Origin: Actinoplanes philippinensis
GTDB lineage: Bacteria > Actinomycetota > Actinomycetes > Mycobacteriales > Micromonosporaceae
DNA length: 64,000 nucleotides
Assembly: GCF_900113015.1 (NCBI RefSeq)
Contig: NZ_FONV01000001.1
Coordinates: 496,001 to 560,000 of the forward strand
Reading direction: 5' to 3'
Both the position numbers and the translations under genes were made by a program. The notes beneath the pieces are model-generated. The model saw nothing but the letters and a program-made list of their open reading frames with translations, made no database searches and had not been told where the DNA came from. This document shows, one piece after another, positions 24,640-32,320 of the stretch; position 1 is the first letter of the stretch; every line of letters begins with the position of its first letter.

Positions 24640-26283
24640 TCAGGCGCCGGCCGCGATGTCGAGGCCGGCCACGTGTCCGAAGGTCATCGCCGGGCCGAGG
24701 GTCGATCCGGCGCCGGCGTAGCTGTGGCCCATGACGGCGGCGCTGGCATTGCCGGCCGCGTACAGGCCGGGGATGACCGTGCCGTCGGGGCGCGTCACGC
24801 GGGCGCGGGCGTCGGTGAGCAGGCCGCCCTTGGTGCCCAGATCACCGGGGACGATCTTGAAGGCGTAGTACGGCGGCAGCCAGATCGGCGCGAGGCACGG
24901 ACTCGGCAGGTTGACCGGGTCGGCGAAGTAGGCGTCGTAGACACTGTCCCCGCGGTGGAAGTCGGGATCACGGCCGGCCCGGGCCTGCGTGTTGAACCGG
25001 CTGATCGTCGCGCTCAGCGCCGCCGCGGGCACGCCGATCTTCGCGGCCAGCCCGCTTATCGTCCAGTCCTTGACCAGGGCGCCCGAGGCGTACCAGTCGT
25101 CGGGGTAGGGCAGCAGCGGCGCCAGGTCCTTGAACAGGTACCGGTTGCGGTAGTCCTGGTCGGTGATCATCCAGCAGGGCACGTGACCCTTGGCGTACAT
25201 GGTGTGCACGACGTCGCTGTAGGGGGCGGCCTCGTTGACGAACCGTTTCCCGGCCTGGTTGACGAAGACGGTGCCGGGCAGGGTGCGCTCGGAGAGGCAG
25301 AACCACGGCTCGCCGGGCAGCGGGATCATCGGCCCCCACCAGGCGTCGTCCATCAGGGCGAGGGCGGCGCCGGCCCGTTCCCCCGCCTCGATGCCGTCGC
25401 CGGTGTTGGAGCCGGCGCCGATGGTCCAGTCGGTGCCGATCGGCGCGGCCTGGAACTGCTTGCGCATCCGCTCGTTGTGCTCGAACCCGCCGCTGGCGAC
25501 GACCACGCCACGCCGGGCCCGGATCAGCGTCTCGGCGCCGTCGTGGCGGGCCAGCACCCCGGTGACCCGGCCGTTCTCCACGTGCAGGTCGAGCAGCGGG
25601 GTGTCCAGCCAGACCGGCACGCCGGCCGCGATCAGCCCGGCCCGCAGCCCGCCGGCCAGCGCCTGGCCCATGGTGACCGGCTTCTGCCCCTGGGCGGCCG
25701 CCTGCAGGTAGCGCCAGAGGATCTCGGTGGCCACGGCCAGGCCGCGCGGGTGGCGGGCGACCAGGGACAGCCACTTGTAGTCGACCGTGTAGACCACGGT
25801 GCCGGCCGGGCTGGCCTGGTAGGGGCCGTTGAGGCGGGCCAGCTCGTCGCCGAGGACGTTCGCGTCGAGGGCCTTCGGCTCGATCGAGCGGCCGTTCGGC
25901 ATCCCGCCGGGCAGCTCGGGATAGTAGTCGGGGTAGCCCTCCATCCACGCGAACCGCAGTGGCGTCCACTTCTGCAGGTAGGCGATGGCGCGCGGGCCGT
26001 AGGTGAGGAAGGCCTGGCGGCGGGCGGCGGGCACCTCGGGCCCGACCACGGCGGCCAGGTAGGTGTCGGCCTTGGCGAACGTGTCGGGCACGCCGGCGGC
26101 GAGCAGGACGTCGTTGTTCGGCACCCAGATCCCGGAGCCGGAACGGGCCGACGATCCACCGTAGACAGACGCTTTTTCGATGAGAACCGTGTTCAGCCCG
26201 GAGCGGGCCGTGGTCAGCGCGGCTGTCATGCCGGCGGCGCCGGCACCCACCACGACCACGTCGTACTCCACGGTGACCGCCAT
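24640..26283 (-). CDS. Second KstD-type 3-ketosteroid dehydrogenase
   Basis: 547-residue FAD enzyme with VEYDVVVVGAGAAGMTAALT, GGSSARSGSGIWVPNNDV, WWGPMIPLPGEPWFCLSERT, FVNEAAPYSDVVHTMYA, VPGDLGTKGGL and SYAGAGSTLGPAMTFG. It is clearly related to the kstD at 12180 but diverged; different steroid specificity (for example C22 CoA thioesters or 5-alpha compounds) would explain keeping both. GGATGGGGATG precedes the ATG. The KstR box at 26325 lies about 40 bases upstream, and the SRPBCC gene follows in the same transcript. Confidence 0.88.
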   Translation of the reverse strand: MAVTVEYDVVVVGAGAAGMTAALTTARSGLNTVLIEKASVYGGSSARSGSGIWVPNNDVLLAAGVPDTFAKADTYLAAVVGPEVPAARRQAFLTYGPRAIAYLQKWTPLRFAWMEGYPDYYPELPGGMPNGRSIEPKALDANVLGDELARLNGPYQASPAGTVVYTVDYKWLSLVARHPRGLAVATEILWRYLQAAAQGQKPVTMGQALAGGLRAGLIAAGVPVWLDTPLLDLHVENGRVTGVLARHDGAETLIRARRGVVVASGGFEHNERMRKQFQAAPIGTDWTIGAGSNTGDGIEAGERAGAALALMDDAWWGPMIPLPGEPWFCLSERTLPGTVFVNQAGKRFVNEAAPYSDVVHTMYAKGHVPCWMITDQDYRNRYLFKDLAPLLPYPDDWYASGALVKDWTISGLAAKIGVPAAALSATISRFNTQARAGRDPDFHRGDSVYDAYFADPVNLPSPCLAPIWLPPYYAFKIVPGDLGTKGGLLTDARARVTRPDGTVIPGLYAAGNASAAVMGHSYAGAGSTLGPAMTFGHVAGLDIAAGA

Positions 26284-26324
26284 GGCATCCCCATCCGCCG
26301 TGTCGTTTACCCCTCCGCAATAAC

Positions 26325-26338
26325 TAGAACAGGTTATA
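26325..26338. promoter_or_regulatory. KstR operator between kstD2 and the thioesterase gene
   Basis: TAGAACAGGTTATA fits TNNAACNNGTTNNA and, with flanking bases, is the reverse complement of the box at 12166. TATAGC overlapping its right end is a candidate -10 for the plus strand. Confidence 0.87.
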
Positions 26339-26346
26339 GCAGTGTG

Positions 26347-26397
26347 ATGAGATTCACTAGGTCCGATGGCGCGGCGTATAGCAGCCTGTTGCTGTGA
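26347..26397 (+). CDS. Possible 16-residue leader peptide
   Basis: ATG at 26347 begins MRFTRSDGAAYSSLLL, and its TGA (26395-26397) overlaps the GTG start of the thioesterase gene (GTGA). The ATG is six bases after TATAGC (26335-26340), the spacing expected for a leaderless mRNA starting at or beside the ATG. The thioesterase has no ribosome site of its own, so coupling to this ORF would explain its translation. The evidence is positional only. Confidence 0.4.
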   Translation: MRFTRSDGAAYSSLLL

Positions 26398-27050
26398 GCG
26401 AGATCGAGAACGGCCAGGGACTCCAGGCCCGCCGGGCGGCCATCACCGACCTGGGCGACGCGCTGCGGCTGCTGATCGAGCAGGCGACGGCCACCGAGGC
26501 GCCGACCGCCGACCTGCTCCGGGCGGCCGCGCTGATCCGGCAGGCGGGGGCGCCCCTCGGCGAGCGGGCACGGGGCCGTTTCGAGACCGCGTCCGCCGAC
26601 GACCTGCTCGGCGGGGTGCGCCTCTACAACCCGGTGACCGGGGGTGGCAGCGCGTTCGCGCCGCCTCTGGAGATCCACCGGGACGGTGACGTCGCGGTCG
26701 GCTCGTGCACGCTCGGCCGGGCCTTCGAGGGGCCGCCCAGCTTCGCGCACGGCGGGGTCAGCGCGATGCTGCTCGACCAGATGCTCGGCTACGCGTGCGG
26801 CATGTCCGGCCACCCGGGCATGACGGTGCAGCTCGACACCGCCTATCGGCAGCCGGTGCCGCTCTACACGCCGCTGCGGCTGACCGCGCGGGTGGCCGCC
26901 GTGGACCGGCGGGTGATCACCGCGACCGGGACTATCGCCACCGCGGAGGACCCGGCGTCGATCCTGGTCAGGGCGACCGGCACCTTCGTGGCGCTGCTGC
27001 CCGAGCAGGCGCAACGACTGTTCGGCCCGGTGATGGGCCGCGGCCGCTGA
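26394..27050 (+). CDS. Hotdog-fold acyl-CoA thioesterase (PaaI-like)
   Basis: 218 residues. The C-terminal hotdog contains GPPSFAHGGVSAMLLDQMLG and MTVQLDTAYRQPVPLYTPLR, the PaaI-type signature, with Gln/Asp-containing helix DQMLGYACGM. The N-terminal 80 residues are helical. It would hydrolyse a CoA thioester; being under a KstR box, a steroid or propionyl intermediate is a reasonable but unproven substrate. The GTG at 26394 has no clear ribosome site. The stop directly abuts that of the next, convergent gene. Confidence 0.8.
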   Translation: MSEIENGQGLQARRAAITDLGDALRLLIEQATATEAPTADLLRAAALIRQAGAPLGERARGRFETASADDLLGGVRLYNPVTGGGSAFAPPLEIHRDGDVAVGSCTLGRAFEGPPSFAHGGVSAMLLDQMLGYACGMSGHPGMTVQLDTAYRQPVPLYTPLRLTARVAAVDRRVITATGTIATAEDPASILVRATGTFVALLPEQAQRLFGPVMGRGR

Positions 27051-28229
27051 CTACTCCGCCACCCGGCGCATGAGGTCGACGCCGTCGGCGTCACCGATCC
27101 GGGCCAGCGCGCGCTCCCGCAGCTCGGGCGGCAGAGCGGTGCGCTCGGTCAGCCACGTCACCCAGGCCGGCAGCAGGGCGAGCAACTCGTCGGCGCCCTC
27201 CCGGTACTCGTCGCGGATCTGGTGCGACACCGACGCGATCCGGTGCGGCGAGCAGGTGTCGAAGAGGGCGGGCGCCGCCGCGGGCCACGAGTCGAAGATC
27301 TCCTCGGCGAGGCCCTGCAGACCGGCCGGCTCGGGCGCCCCGCCCCACTGCCGCCACCACCCGACGAACTGGTCCGGGCCCAGGTCGAGGGCCGTCTCCC
27401 GGACGTCGAGGCGCAGCACCGGCGGCAGGTCCAGGACCACCTCGGCCAGGCGGCGGCAGCGATGGTACTCGGTGAACTGCTCGGCCGACTCGCCGCCGAG
27501 CGCGGAGATCTCCCGCGATCGGGGCAACAGGTCGGTCAGCAGGCCCGAGTCGTCGACCCGCCGCCACGACGTGCCGCCGGCCGCGAAGGCGCCCACCCCG
27601 ACCTGCCAGGCGGCCAGCGCCTCCTCCGGCGAGGCGTAGAAACCGGCGTGCACCGTCAGCGGGACGAAGGCGCACGCGTCGATGTCCCACAGGTACCAGC
27701 GGACCGGGCCCTCCGGCGTGACGAACGGGGCGAGCACGGCGAACCGGCTGCCGTACCGGTCGTCGGTCCAGCGGATCTCGCCGGCCACCTCCGGGTCCGG
27801 CGACTCCAGACCGGTCCGGGCCAGCAGCGGCGACGGCAGGATCCCGGCCAGCGTGGCCAGCACGCGCCGGGCCGGCTCGTCGTCGCCCGCCTCGGTCAGG
27901 ACCGCGGCCAGGGCGGTGACCAGGTGGTCCGGCCCGACATACTCCTCGACGGGCCGCGTGCCCAGGCCGGCGAGCAGCGGGCCGAGCCGGGCGCACAGCT
28001 CGTCCTCCAGGGCGGTGCCGGCCCGCGACGAGGTCCGCAGGGCGGCGGCCAGCGCCGCGGCGTGCGGGCGGGCCAGCTCGGTACGCATCACCCAGCCCTG
28101 CTCGTACCCGGCGGCCACCTCACGCAGCGACTGCGCCATCCGCACCTGCCGGGTGTGCGCGCGCCGGCGCTCGGCCCGGACCGCGGCGGTGGACTTCGAC
28201 GACTTCTTACGTTTCCGAGAGACCGGCAC
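27051..28229 (-). CDS. Hypothetical protein with basic N-terminus
   Basis: 392 residues. The start is strongly basic (PVSRKRKKSSKSTAAVRAER). The rest is mixed alpha/beta with no signal peptide or membrane segment: EVAGEIRWTDDRYGSRFAVL, GPVRWYLWDIDACAFVPLTV, LDLGPDQFVGWWRQWGG, LLALLPAWVTWLTERT. I do not recognise a family. It is probably cytoplasmic and may bind nucleic acid through the basic tail. It converges on the thioesterase gene with no gap. Confidence 0.65.
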   Translation of the reverse strand: MPVSRKRKKSSKSTAAVRAERRRAHTRQVRMAQSLREVAAGYEQGWVMRTELARPHAAALAAALRTSSRAGTALEDELCARLGPLLAGLGTRPVEEYVGPDHLVTALAAVLTEAGDDEPARRVLATLAGILPSPLLARTGLESPDPEVAGEIRWTDDRYGSRFAVLAPFVTPEGPVRWYLWDIDACAFVPLTVHAGFYASPEEALAAWQVGVGAFAAGGTSWRRVDDSGLLTDLLPRSREISALGGESAEQFTEYHRCRRLAEVVLDLPPVLRLDVRETALDLGPDQFVGWWRQWGGAPEPAGLQGLAEEIFDSWPAAAPALFDTCSPHRIASVSHQIRDEYREGADELLALLPAWVTWLTERTALPPELRERALARIGDADGVDLMRRVAE

Positions 28230-28298
28230 CGGCCGAGAATATGTGGCGTTCTCGGCCCGGTCCCGTCGTCGTCACCCGCACGGGCGTCTATCCGCTTT

Positions 28299-29351
28299 CT
28301 AACAGCGCTCGGGCTTCCACCCGTCCGGGCCGCGCAGGAACGCCTCGATCGTGCTCGATGCGGCCTGCTCGCCGGTCAGCTGCGGGCGGTTCGCCGAGAC
28401 CAGCGCGCCGGGACCGTGGTTGCGGTACTCGGCGAACCGGGCCTCCTCCCACGGCCACGTGCCGAAGGCGCTCCAGGCGAGGTCGGGGATGTGCGTGCCG
28501 ATCCACGACCGCCGGATGATCGTCTGCCCGATCGCGTTCGGGTCGTTGTTCGGGTGCCACGGCCGGCCCAGGAACACCGTCCCGGCGGGGGCGTCCGAGG
28601 TGAACCGGCAGTGGTCGAAGAGGAGCCCATGCGGGTTGCCGATGTCGGTGCTCGGGGCGGTGACGTACCCGTTCGGGGTGCTCCCCCGGTTCAGCGAGTG
28701 GATGCGGCAGCGGTCGAACACCGCGGTGGCCCGGCCGAAGATGAAGTCGACGTCGCCCTCCACATAGCAGTCGCGCAGGTAGACCCGGGCGATCACGCCG
28801 GCCGCGCTGCTGTTGACGTAGAGGGTGTCCTGATTGGCCAGGAACCGCACCCGCTCGAAGACCAGCCGGTCGGCGCGGGTGAGCATGGCGACCGCCTGCC
28901 GGCCGGTGATCTCCGGGTGCGCGGCCTCGTCGAAGAGGTTGGCGAAGGTCAGGTTCGAGGCCCGGAACCCGGCGCCGTCCACGGTCACCGACGCGCTGCC
29001 CGAGGTGCCCCAGGTGCCGCCGCCCGGTTTCGGGGTGCCGTTGGCGCGGTCGTCGGCGATCACCACGTCCTCCGGGCGGCGGCCCAGGCCGCGCAGCTCG
29101 ATCAGGGTCTTGGCGGACGGGACGATCACCTGCCCGAGGTACGTGCCGGGGCGTACGCCGATGACGAAGGGCTCGGTGGCGCCGGCCGGCGCCGCGTCGA
29201 TCGCCGCCTGGATCGCGGTGTGGTCACCGGTGCCGTCGGCCGCCACGACCAGGTCCGGGCGCCGCCAGCCGGCGGAGGCCGGCGCCGGCAGCAGGCCGGT
29301 GGCCACGATTCCCAGGCCGGAGGACATGCCGAGGAAGGTACGCCGTCGCAT
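28299..29351 (-). CDS. Secreted pectinesterase
   Basis: 350 residues. A twin-arginine signal (RRRTFLGMSSGLGIVATGLL, cleavage after APASA) leads to a right-handed beta-helix of carbohydrate esterase family 8. Pectinesterase motifs are present: NQDTLY, the catalytic GDVDFIFGRA, and FLGRPW with the Arg. It de-esterifies methylated homogalacturonan outside the cell, preparing it for lyases. A LacI-type palindrome lies upstream (29388-29401), and similar sites precede a GDSL esterase and a pectate lyase elsewhere in the window. Confidence 0.92.
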   Translation of the reverse strand: MRRRTFLGMSSGLGIVATGLLPAPASAGWRRPDLVVAADGTGDHTAIQAAIDAAPAGATEPFVIGVRPGTYLGQVIVPSAKTLIELRGLGRRPEDVVIADDRANGTPKPGGGTWGTSGSASVTVDGAGFRASNLTFANLFDEAAHPEITGRQAVAMLTRADRLVFERVRFLANQDTLYVNSSAAGVIARVYLRDCYVEGDVDFIFGRATAVFDRCRIHSLNRGSTPNGYVTAPSTDIGNPHGLLFDHCRFTSDAPAGTVFLGRPWHPNNDPNAIGQTIIRRSWIGTHIPDLAWSAFGTWPWEEARFAEYRNHGPGALVSANRPQLTGEQAASSTIEAFLRGPDGWKPERC

Positions 29352-29387
29352 ACCACTCTCCTACTTGACGATGGGGATTGCGCTGGG

Positions 29388-29401
29388 GGAAAGCGCTTTC
29401 C
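29388..29401. promoter_or_regulatory. LacI-family operator upstream of the pectinesterase
   Basis: GGAAAGCGCTTTCC is a perfect 14-bp palindrome with the central CG typical of LacI/GalR-family operators. It lies about 37 bases before the pectinesterase and 77 bases before the divergent serine hydrolase. Confidence 0.78.
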
Positions 29402-29477
29402 TCAGCACGTTAGGGCAGCCATCGGCCGACGTCAACGAAATCTTCGGACCAGTGACAGCGGTGGATAGAGTGGGGCG

Positions 29478-31013
29478 ATGAGCGAGCCGGTGACGCGAAG
29501 GGCCCTGCTGTTCGGCGCGGCGGGAGGGGTGACGGCCGCGGCCGTCGGCTCCCCGGCCACCGCCGGATCCGGCGCCGGGGTCCCCCGCCTCGTGCGGGAG
29601 CTGGAGGAGAAGATCCGGGCCGGGATGGCCGCCTACGGGATTCCGGGGGTGTCCTACGGGCTCCACCACCGCGGCCTGGAGTATGTGGGCGGCTTCGGGG
29701 TGACCGACGTGTCGGCGCCGCAGCCGGTCGACGGCGACACCCTCTTCCGGATCGCCTCGACCACCAAGACCTTCACCGGCACGGCGATCATGCGCCTGGT
29801 CGAGCGCGGCCGCCTCGATCTGGACCGGACGGTGCGCGGCTACCTGCCCGGGTTCCGGACCGCGGACGCGGCGGCGTCCCGGCGGGTCACCCTGCGCCAG
29901 ACGCTGAACCACAGCCCGGGGTGGCTCGGCGACTCCTTCGTGGACACCGGCTCCGGTGACGACGCGCTGGAGCGGTATGTGGCGGCGATGGCCACGCTGC
30001 CGCAGCTGACCGAGCCGGGGCGGGTGTTCGCCTACAACAACGCGGCGATCGGGGTGGCGGGGCGGATCCTGGAGGTGGCGACCGGGCAGGTCTACGAGGA
30101 CGCCCTGCGATCACTGGTGCTGGAGCCGCTGAGCCTGCGGCAGAGCGCGTTCGCGCCTCAGGACGTTCCGGGGGCGCGCGTGGCCGTACCCCATGGATTT
30201 GATCAAGAGGGAAACGTCGTGGCCGTGCCGGAGGCGCTGGCCATCCCCCGCAGCCTGCATTCCTTCGGCGGGTTGTTCTCCAGCGCGCGGGACCAGCTGC
30301 GGTGGGCGCGTTTCCATCTCGGCGACGGCTCGCCGCTGCTGCAACGGCGGTCGTTGCGGGCCATGCGCTGGCGTCCGGGGCCGGCCGGCGTGCTGTTCGT
30401 GGAGATCGACGGGGCCGGGGTGACGTGGATGCTGCGGCCGACCGCCGAGGGGCCGCGGGTCGTGCAGCACGGCGGTGACCTGGGCGGGCAGCACTCCGGT
30501 TTCCTGTTCGTGCCGGAGCGTGACTTCGCGCTGACCGTGCTGACCAACTCGGAGGGCGGGCCGCAGCTGCTGGCCGAGCTGTTCGCCGACGACTGGGCGC
30601 TGAGCCGGTTCGCCGGGCTGCACAACCTGCCGGCCCGGCCCCGGGCGCTGACCCCGGCGGAGCTGGCGCCCTACGAGGGACGCTACGTGGCGCAGCAGAT
30701 CGGCACCGACGGGTCGCCGGCCTCGCTGGAGCTGGAGCTGGTCGGCGCGGGTGGGCGGCTGAGCGCGCGGGCCGGCGGGCAGGAGGCGCTGGTGCTGCCG
30801 TTCTACCGCCGTGACCGGGTGCTGGCGTGGGCCCCCGACGGCGCCGACACGTACACCCGCGGCGACTTCGTGCGGGATGCGGACGGCTCGGTGGGCTGGT
30901 TCCGGTTCAGCGGCCGGCTGTTCCGGCGCCACCCGCTCGGCACGGCGTCCCCGCGGGCCGCGGCGCCGGCGACGCTGGTCCCGGGCACGCTGCCGCACCC
31001 GCCGCTGCGCTGA
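29478..31013 (+). CDS. Exported class C beta-lactamase-like serine hydrolase
   Basis: 511 residues. A Tat-type signal (TRRALLFGAAGGVTAAAVG) precedes a serine beta-lactamase/penicillin-binding fold with the S-x-x-K motif at Ser94-Lys97 (ASTTKTF), Y-x-N at 186-188 (FAYNNAA) and a third motif HGGDLGGQHSG. An additional C-terminal domain from about residue 390 (RPRALTPAELAPYEGRYV) is the beta-barrel extension seen in many such esterases and peptidases. The substrate is unknown; a true beta-lactamase is unlikely given the extension. It shares the intergenic region with the pectinesterase. Confidence 0.85.
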   Translation: MSEPVTRRALLFGAAGGVTAAAVGSPATAGSGAGVPRLVRELEEKIRAGMAAYGIPGVSYGLHHRGLEYVGGFGVTDVSAPQPVDGDTLFRIASTTKTFTGTAIMRLVERGRLDLDRTVRGYLPGFRTADAAASRRVTLRQTLNHSPGWLGDSFVDTGSGDDALERYVAAMATLPQLTEPGRVFAYNNAAIGVAGRILEVATGQVYEDALRSLVLEPLSLRQSAFAPQDVPGARVAVPHGFDQEGNVVAVPEALAIPRSLHSFGGLFSSARDQLRWARFHLGDGSPLLQRRSLRAMRWRPGPAGVLFVEIDGAGVTWMLRPTAEGPRVVQHGGDLGGQHSGFLFVPERDFALTVLTNSEGGPQLLAELFADDWALSRFAGLHNLPARPRALTPAELAPYEGRYVAQQIGTDGSPASLELELVGAGGRLSARAGGQEALVLPFYRRDRVLAWAPDGADTYTRGDFVRDADGSVGWFRFSGRLFRRHPLGTASPRAAAPATLVPGTLPHPPLR

Positions 31014-31021
31014 CCCCCAGT

Positions 31022-31064
31022 TCGTGAGCCGGCCGGCTCAACAAGCAGCCCGGCCGGCTCACGA
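31022..31064. terminator. Bidirectional hairpin between convergent genes
   Basis: Bases 31022-31036 pair with 31050-31064 in a 15-bp stem (core GTGAGCCGGCCGG / CCGGCCGGCTCAC) around a 13-base loop. The stem includes the stop codon of the convergent binding-protein gene (31059-31061). Confidence 0.8.
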
Positions 31065-32207
31065 GCCGAGAGTGAACACCTTGCCGTTCGCCTTGAGCAT
31101 GAGGAACTTGGGCACGGTCCGGGTGCCGTCGGCGCGGAAGCCGACCTTGCCCGAGAGGCCCAGGTAGTCGGTGGCGGCCAGGGCGGCCCGCAGCGCCTGG
31201 GCGTCGGTGCTGCCGGCCCGCCGGAGCGCGTCGAGCGCCACCATCACGGCGTCGTACGCCTCAGCCGTCGACGGCCCCGGCTCCTCGTGGTAGGCCGCCT
31301 GGTACCGCCGCGCCCAGTCCCCCAGCTCGGGCATGAACTCGGGGACGAGCAGCGCGGTGCCGTACACGTCGCGGCTCTGCTCGGCGGTCAGGTCGGTCAG
31401 CAGCGGGCCGTCGGTGGCGCCGTCGCCGACGATCACCGTGCGGGTGTAGCCCTCCGCCCGCAGGTCCTTGATCAGCTGGTTGGCCTCGCCGTAGTAGCCG
31501 GTGTAGTAGACGATGTCGGCCTTGCTGCCGACGATCGAGCGGGCGATCCGCCGGTAGTCGCTGGAGCCCTGGCTCAGCTTCAGCTCGCTGACCACGGCCG
31601 GCGTGCCGACCTCGCGGGCCCGCGCGACCGTCGACTCGGCCAGGGTCACCGGGAAGCTGGTGCCGTCGTGGGCGACCGCCAGCCTGGTGCCGCCGAGCTT
31701 CTTCATCCAGTCGACGGCGAACTCGGCCTCGGCGGTGACCGTGCCGCACATCAGGAACACGGTGTCGTAGCGGGGCGCGATCAGGTCGGTCGAGTTGGCC
31801 TGCGCGATGATCATCGGAATGCCGGCGTCCCGGAAGATCTTCAGGGTGGGCACCACGGCGCTGCTGCAGTAGCCGCCGACGGAGAGCACCACGTTCTTCT
31901 TGAGCACGGTCTGGGCGGCGGTGACCGCGGTGCCGGGATCACAGGCGTCGTCCTCGACCACCAGCTCCACCTTGCGCCCGAGCACCCCACCGGCAGCGTT
32001 GGCCTCGTCGATCGCGAGTTTCGCGCCGTTGAGCATCGCCTCGCCGGAGTAGCTGCTGCGCCCGGTGATCGGCAGGAGGCTGGCGAGCCGGATGGTGTCG
32101 GCCGATGCCGCCGGGGACGCGGCCGTCTCCGGTGCGCCCTCCGCGCCGCAGGCGGACAGACCGGCCAGCAGCACGACGGCGGCGAGGGCGGCGAGGCTTC
32201 TGGGCAC
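31059..32207 (-). CDS. Orphan branched-chain-amino-acid-type binding lipoprotein
   Basis: 382 residues. The lipoprotein signal AAVVLLAGLSACGA is followed by a periplasmic-binding fold of the LivJ/LivK type: IRLASLLPITGRSSYSGEAM, GAKLAIDEANAAGGVLGRKV, VEDDACDPGTAVTAA, YYTGYYGEANQLIKDL and EAYDAVMVALDALRRA. It would capture an amino acid or small organic acid outside the membrane. No permease or ATPase gene lies nearby, so it either uses a distant transporter or serves as a sensor for the adjacent divergent GGDEF-EAL protein; the latter is speculation. Confidence 0.85.
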   Translation of the reverse strand: MPRSLAALAAVVLLAGLSACGAEGAPETAASPAASADTIRLASLLPITGRSSYSGEAMLNGAKLAIDEANAAGGVLGRKVELVVEDDACDPGTAVTAAQTVLKKNVVLSVGGYCSSAVVPTLKIFRDAGIPMIIAQANSTDLIAPRYDTVFLMCGTVTAEAEFAVDWMKKLGGTRLAVAHDGTSFPVTLAESTVARAREVGTPAVVSELKLSQGSSDYRRIARSIVGSKADIVYYTGYYGEANQLIKDLRAEGYTRTVIVGDGATDGPLLTDLTAEQSRDVYGTALLVPEFMPELGDWARRYQAAYHEEPGPSTAEAYDAVMVALDALRRAGSTDAQALRAALAATDYLGLSGKVGFRADGTRTVPKFLMLKANGKVFTLGS

Positions 32208-32320
32208 GGCCTTCTCCGATCGGTGGTCTCACCGGTCCGATCGACGCGCCCGGCCCGAACCTGAAGCGGTTTCCTTGAACCGGTCGGCCGGCTGCCGAAA
32301 AACAGGATGTGTGGGGGCGC

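Noticed and set aside
24640..26283. Fumarate reductase as the function of this flavoprotein
   Set aside because: The VPGDLGTKGGL and SYAGAGSTLGP segments and the KstR box favour a 3-ketosteroid dehydrogenase.
29478..31013. Antibiotic-resistance beta-lactamase
   Set aside because: Motifs fit the wider serine hydrolase/esterase group and the extra C-terminal barrel is not typical of true class C beta-lactamases.
32262..32274. LacI-type operator GGAAACCGCTTCA (minus strand) near the orphan binding protein
   Set aside because: Only about 11 of 14 positions match the pectin-gene palindrome and the neighbouring genes have no pectin link; too weak to call.
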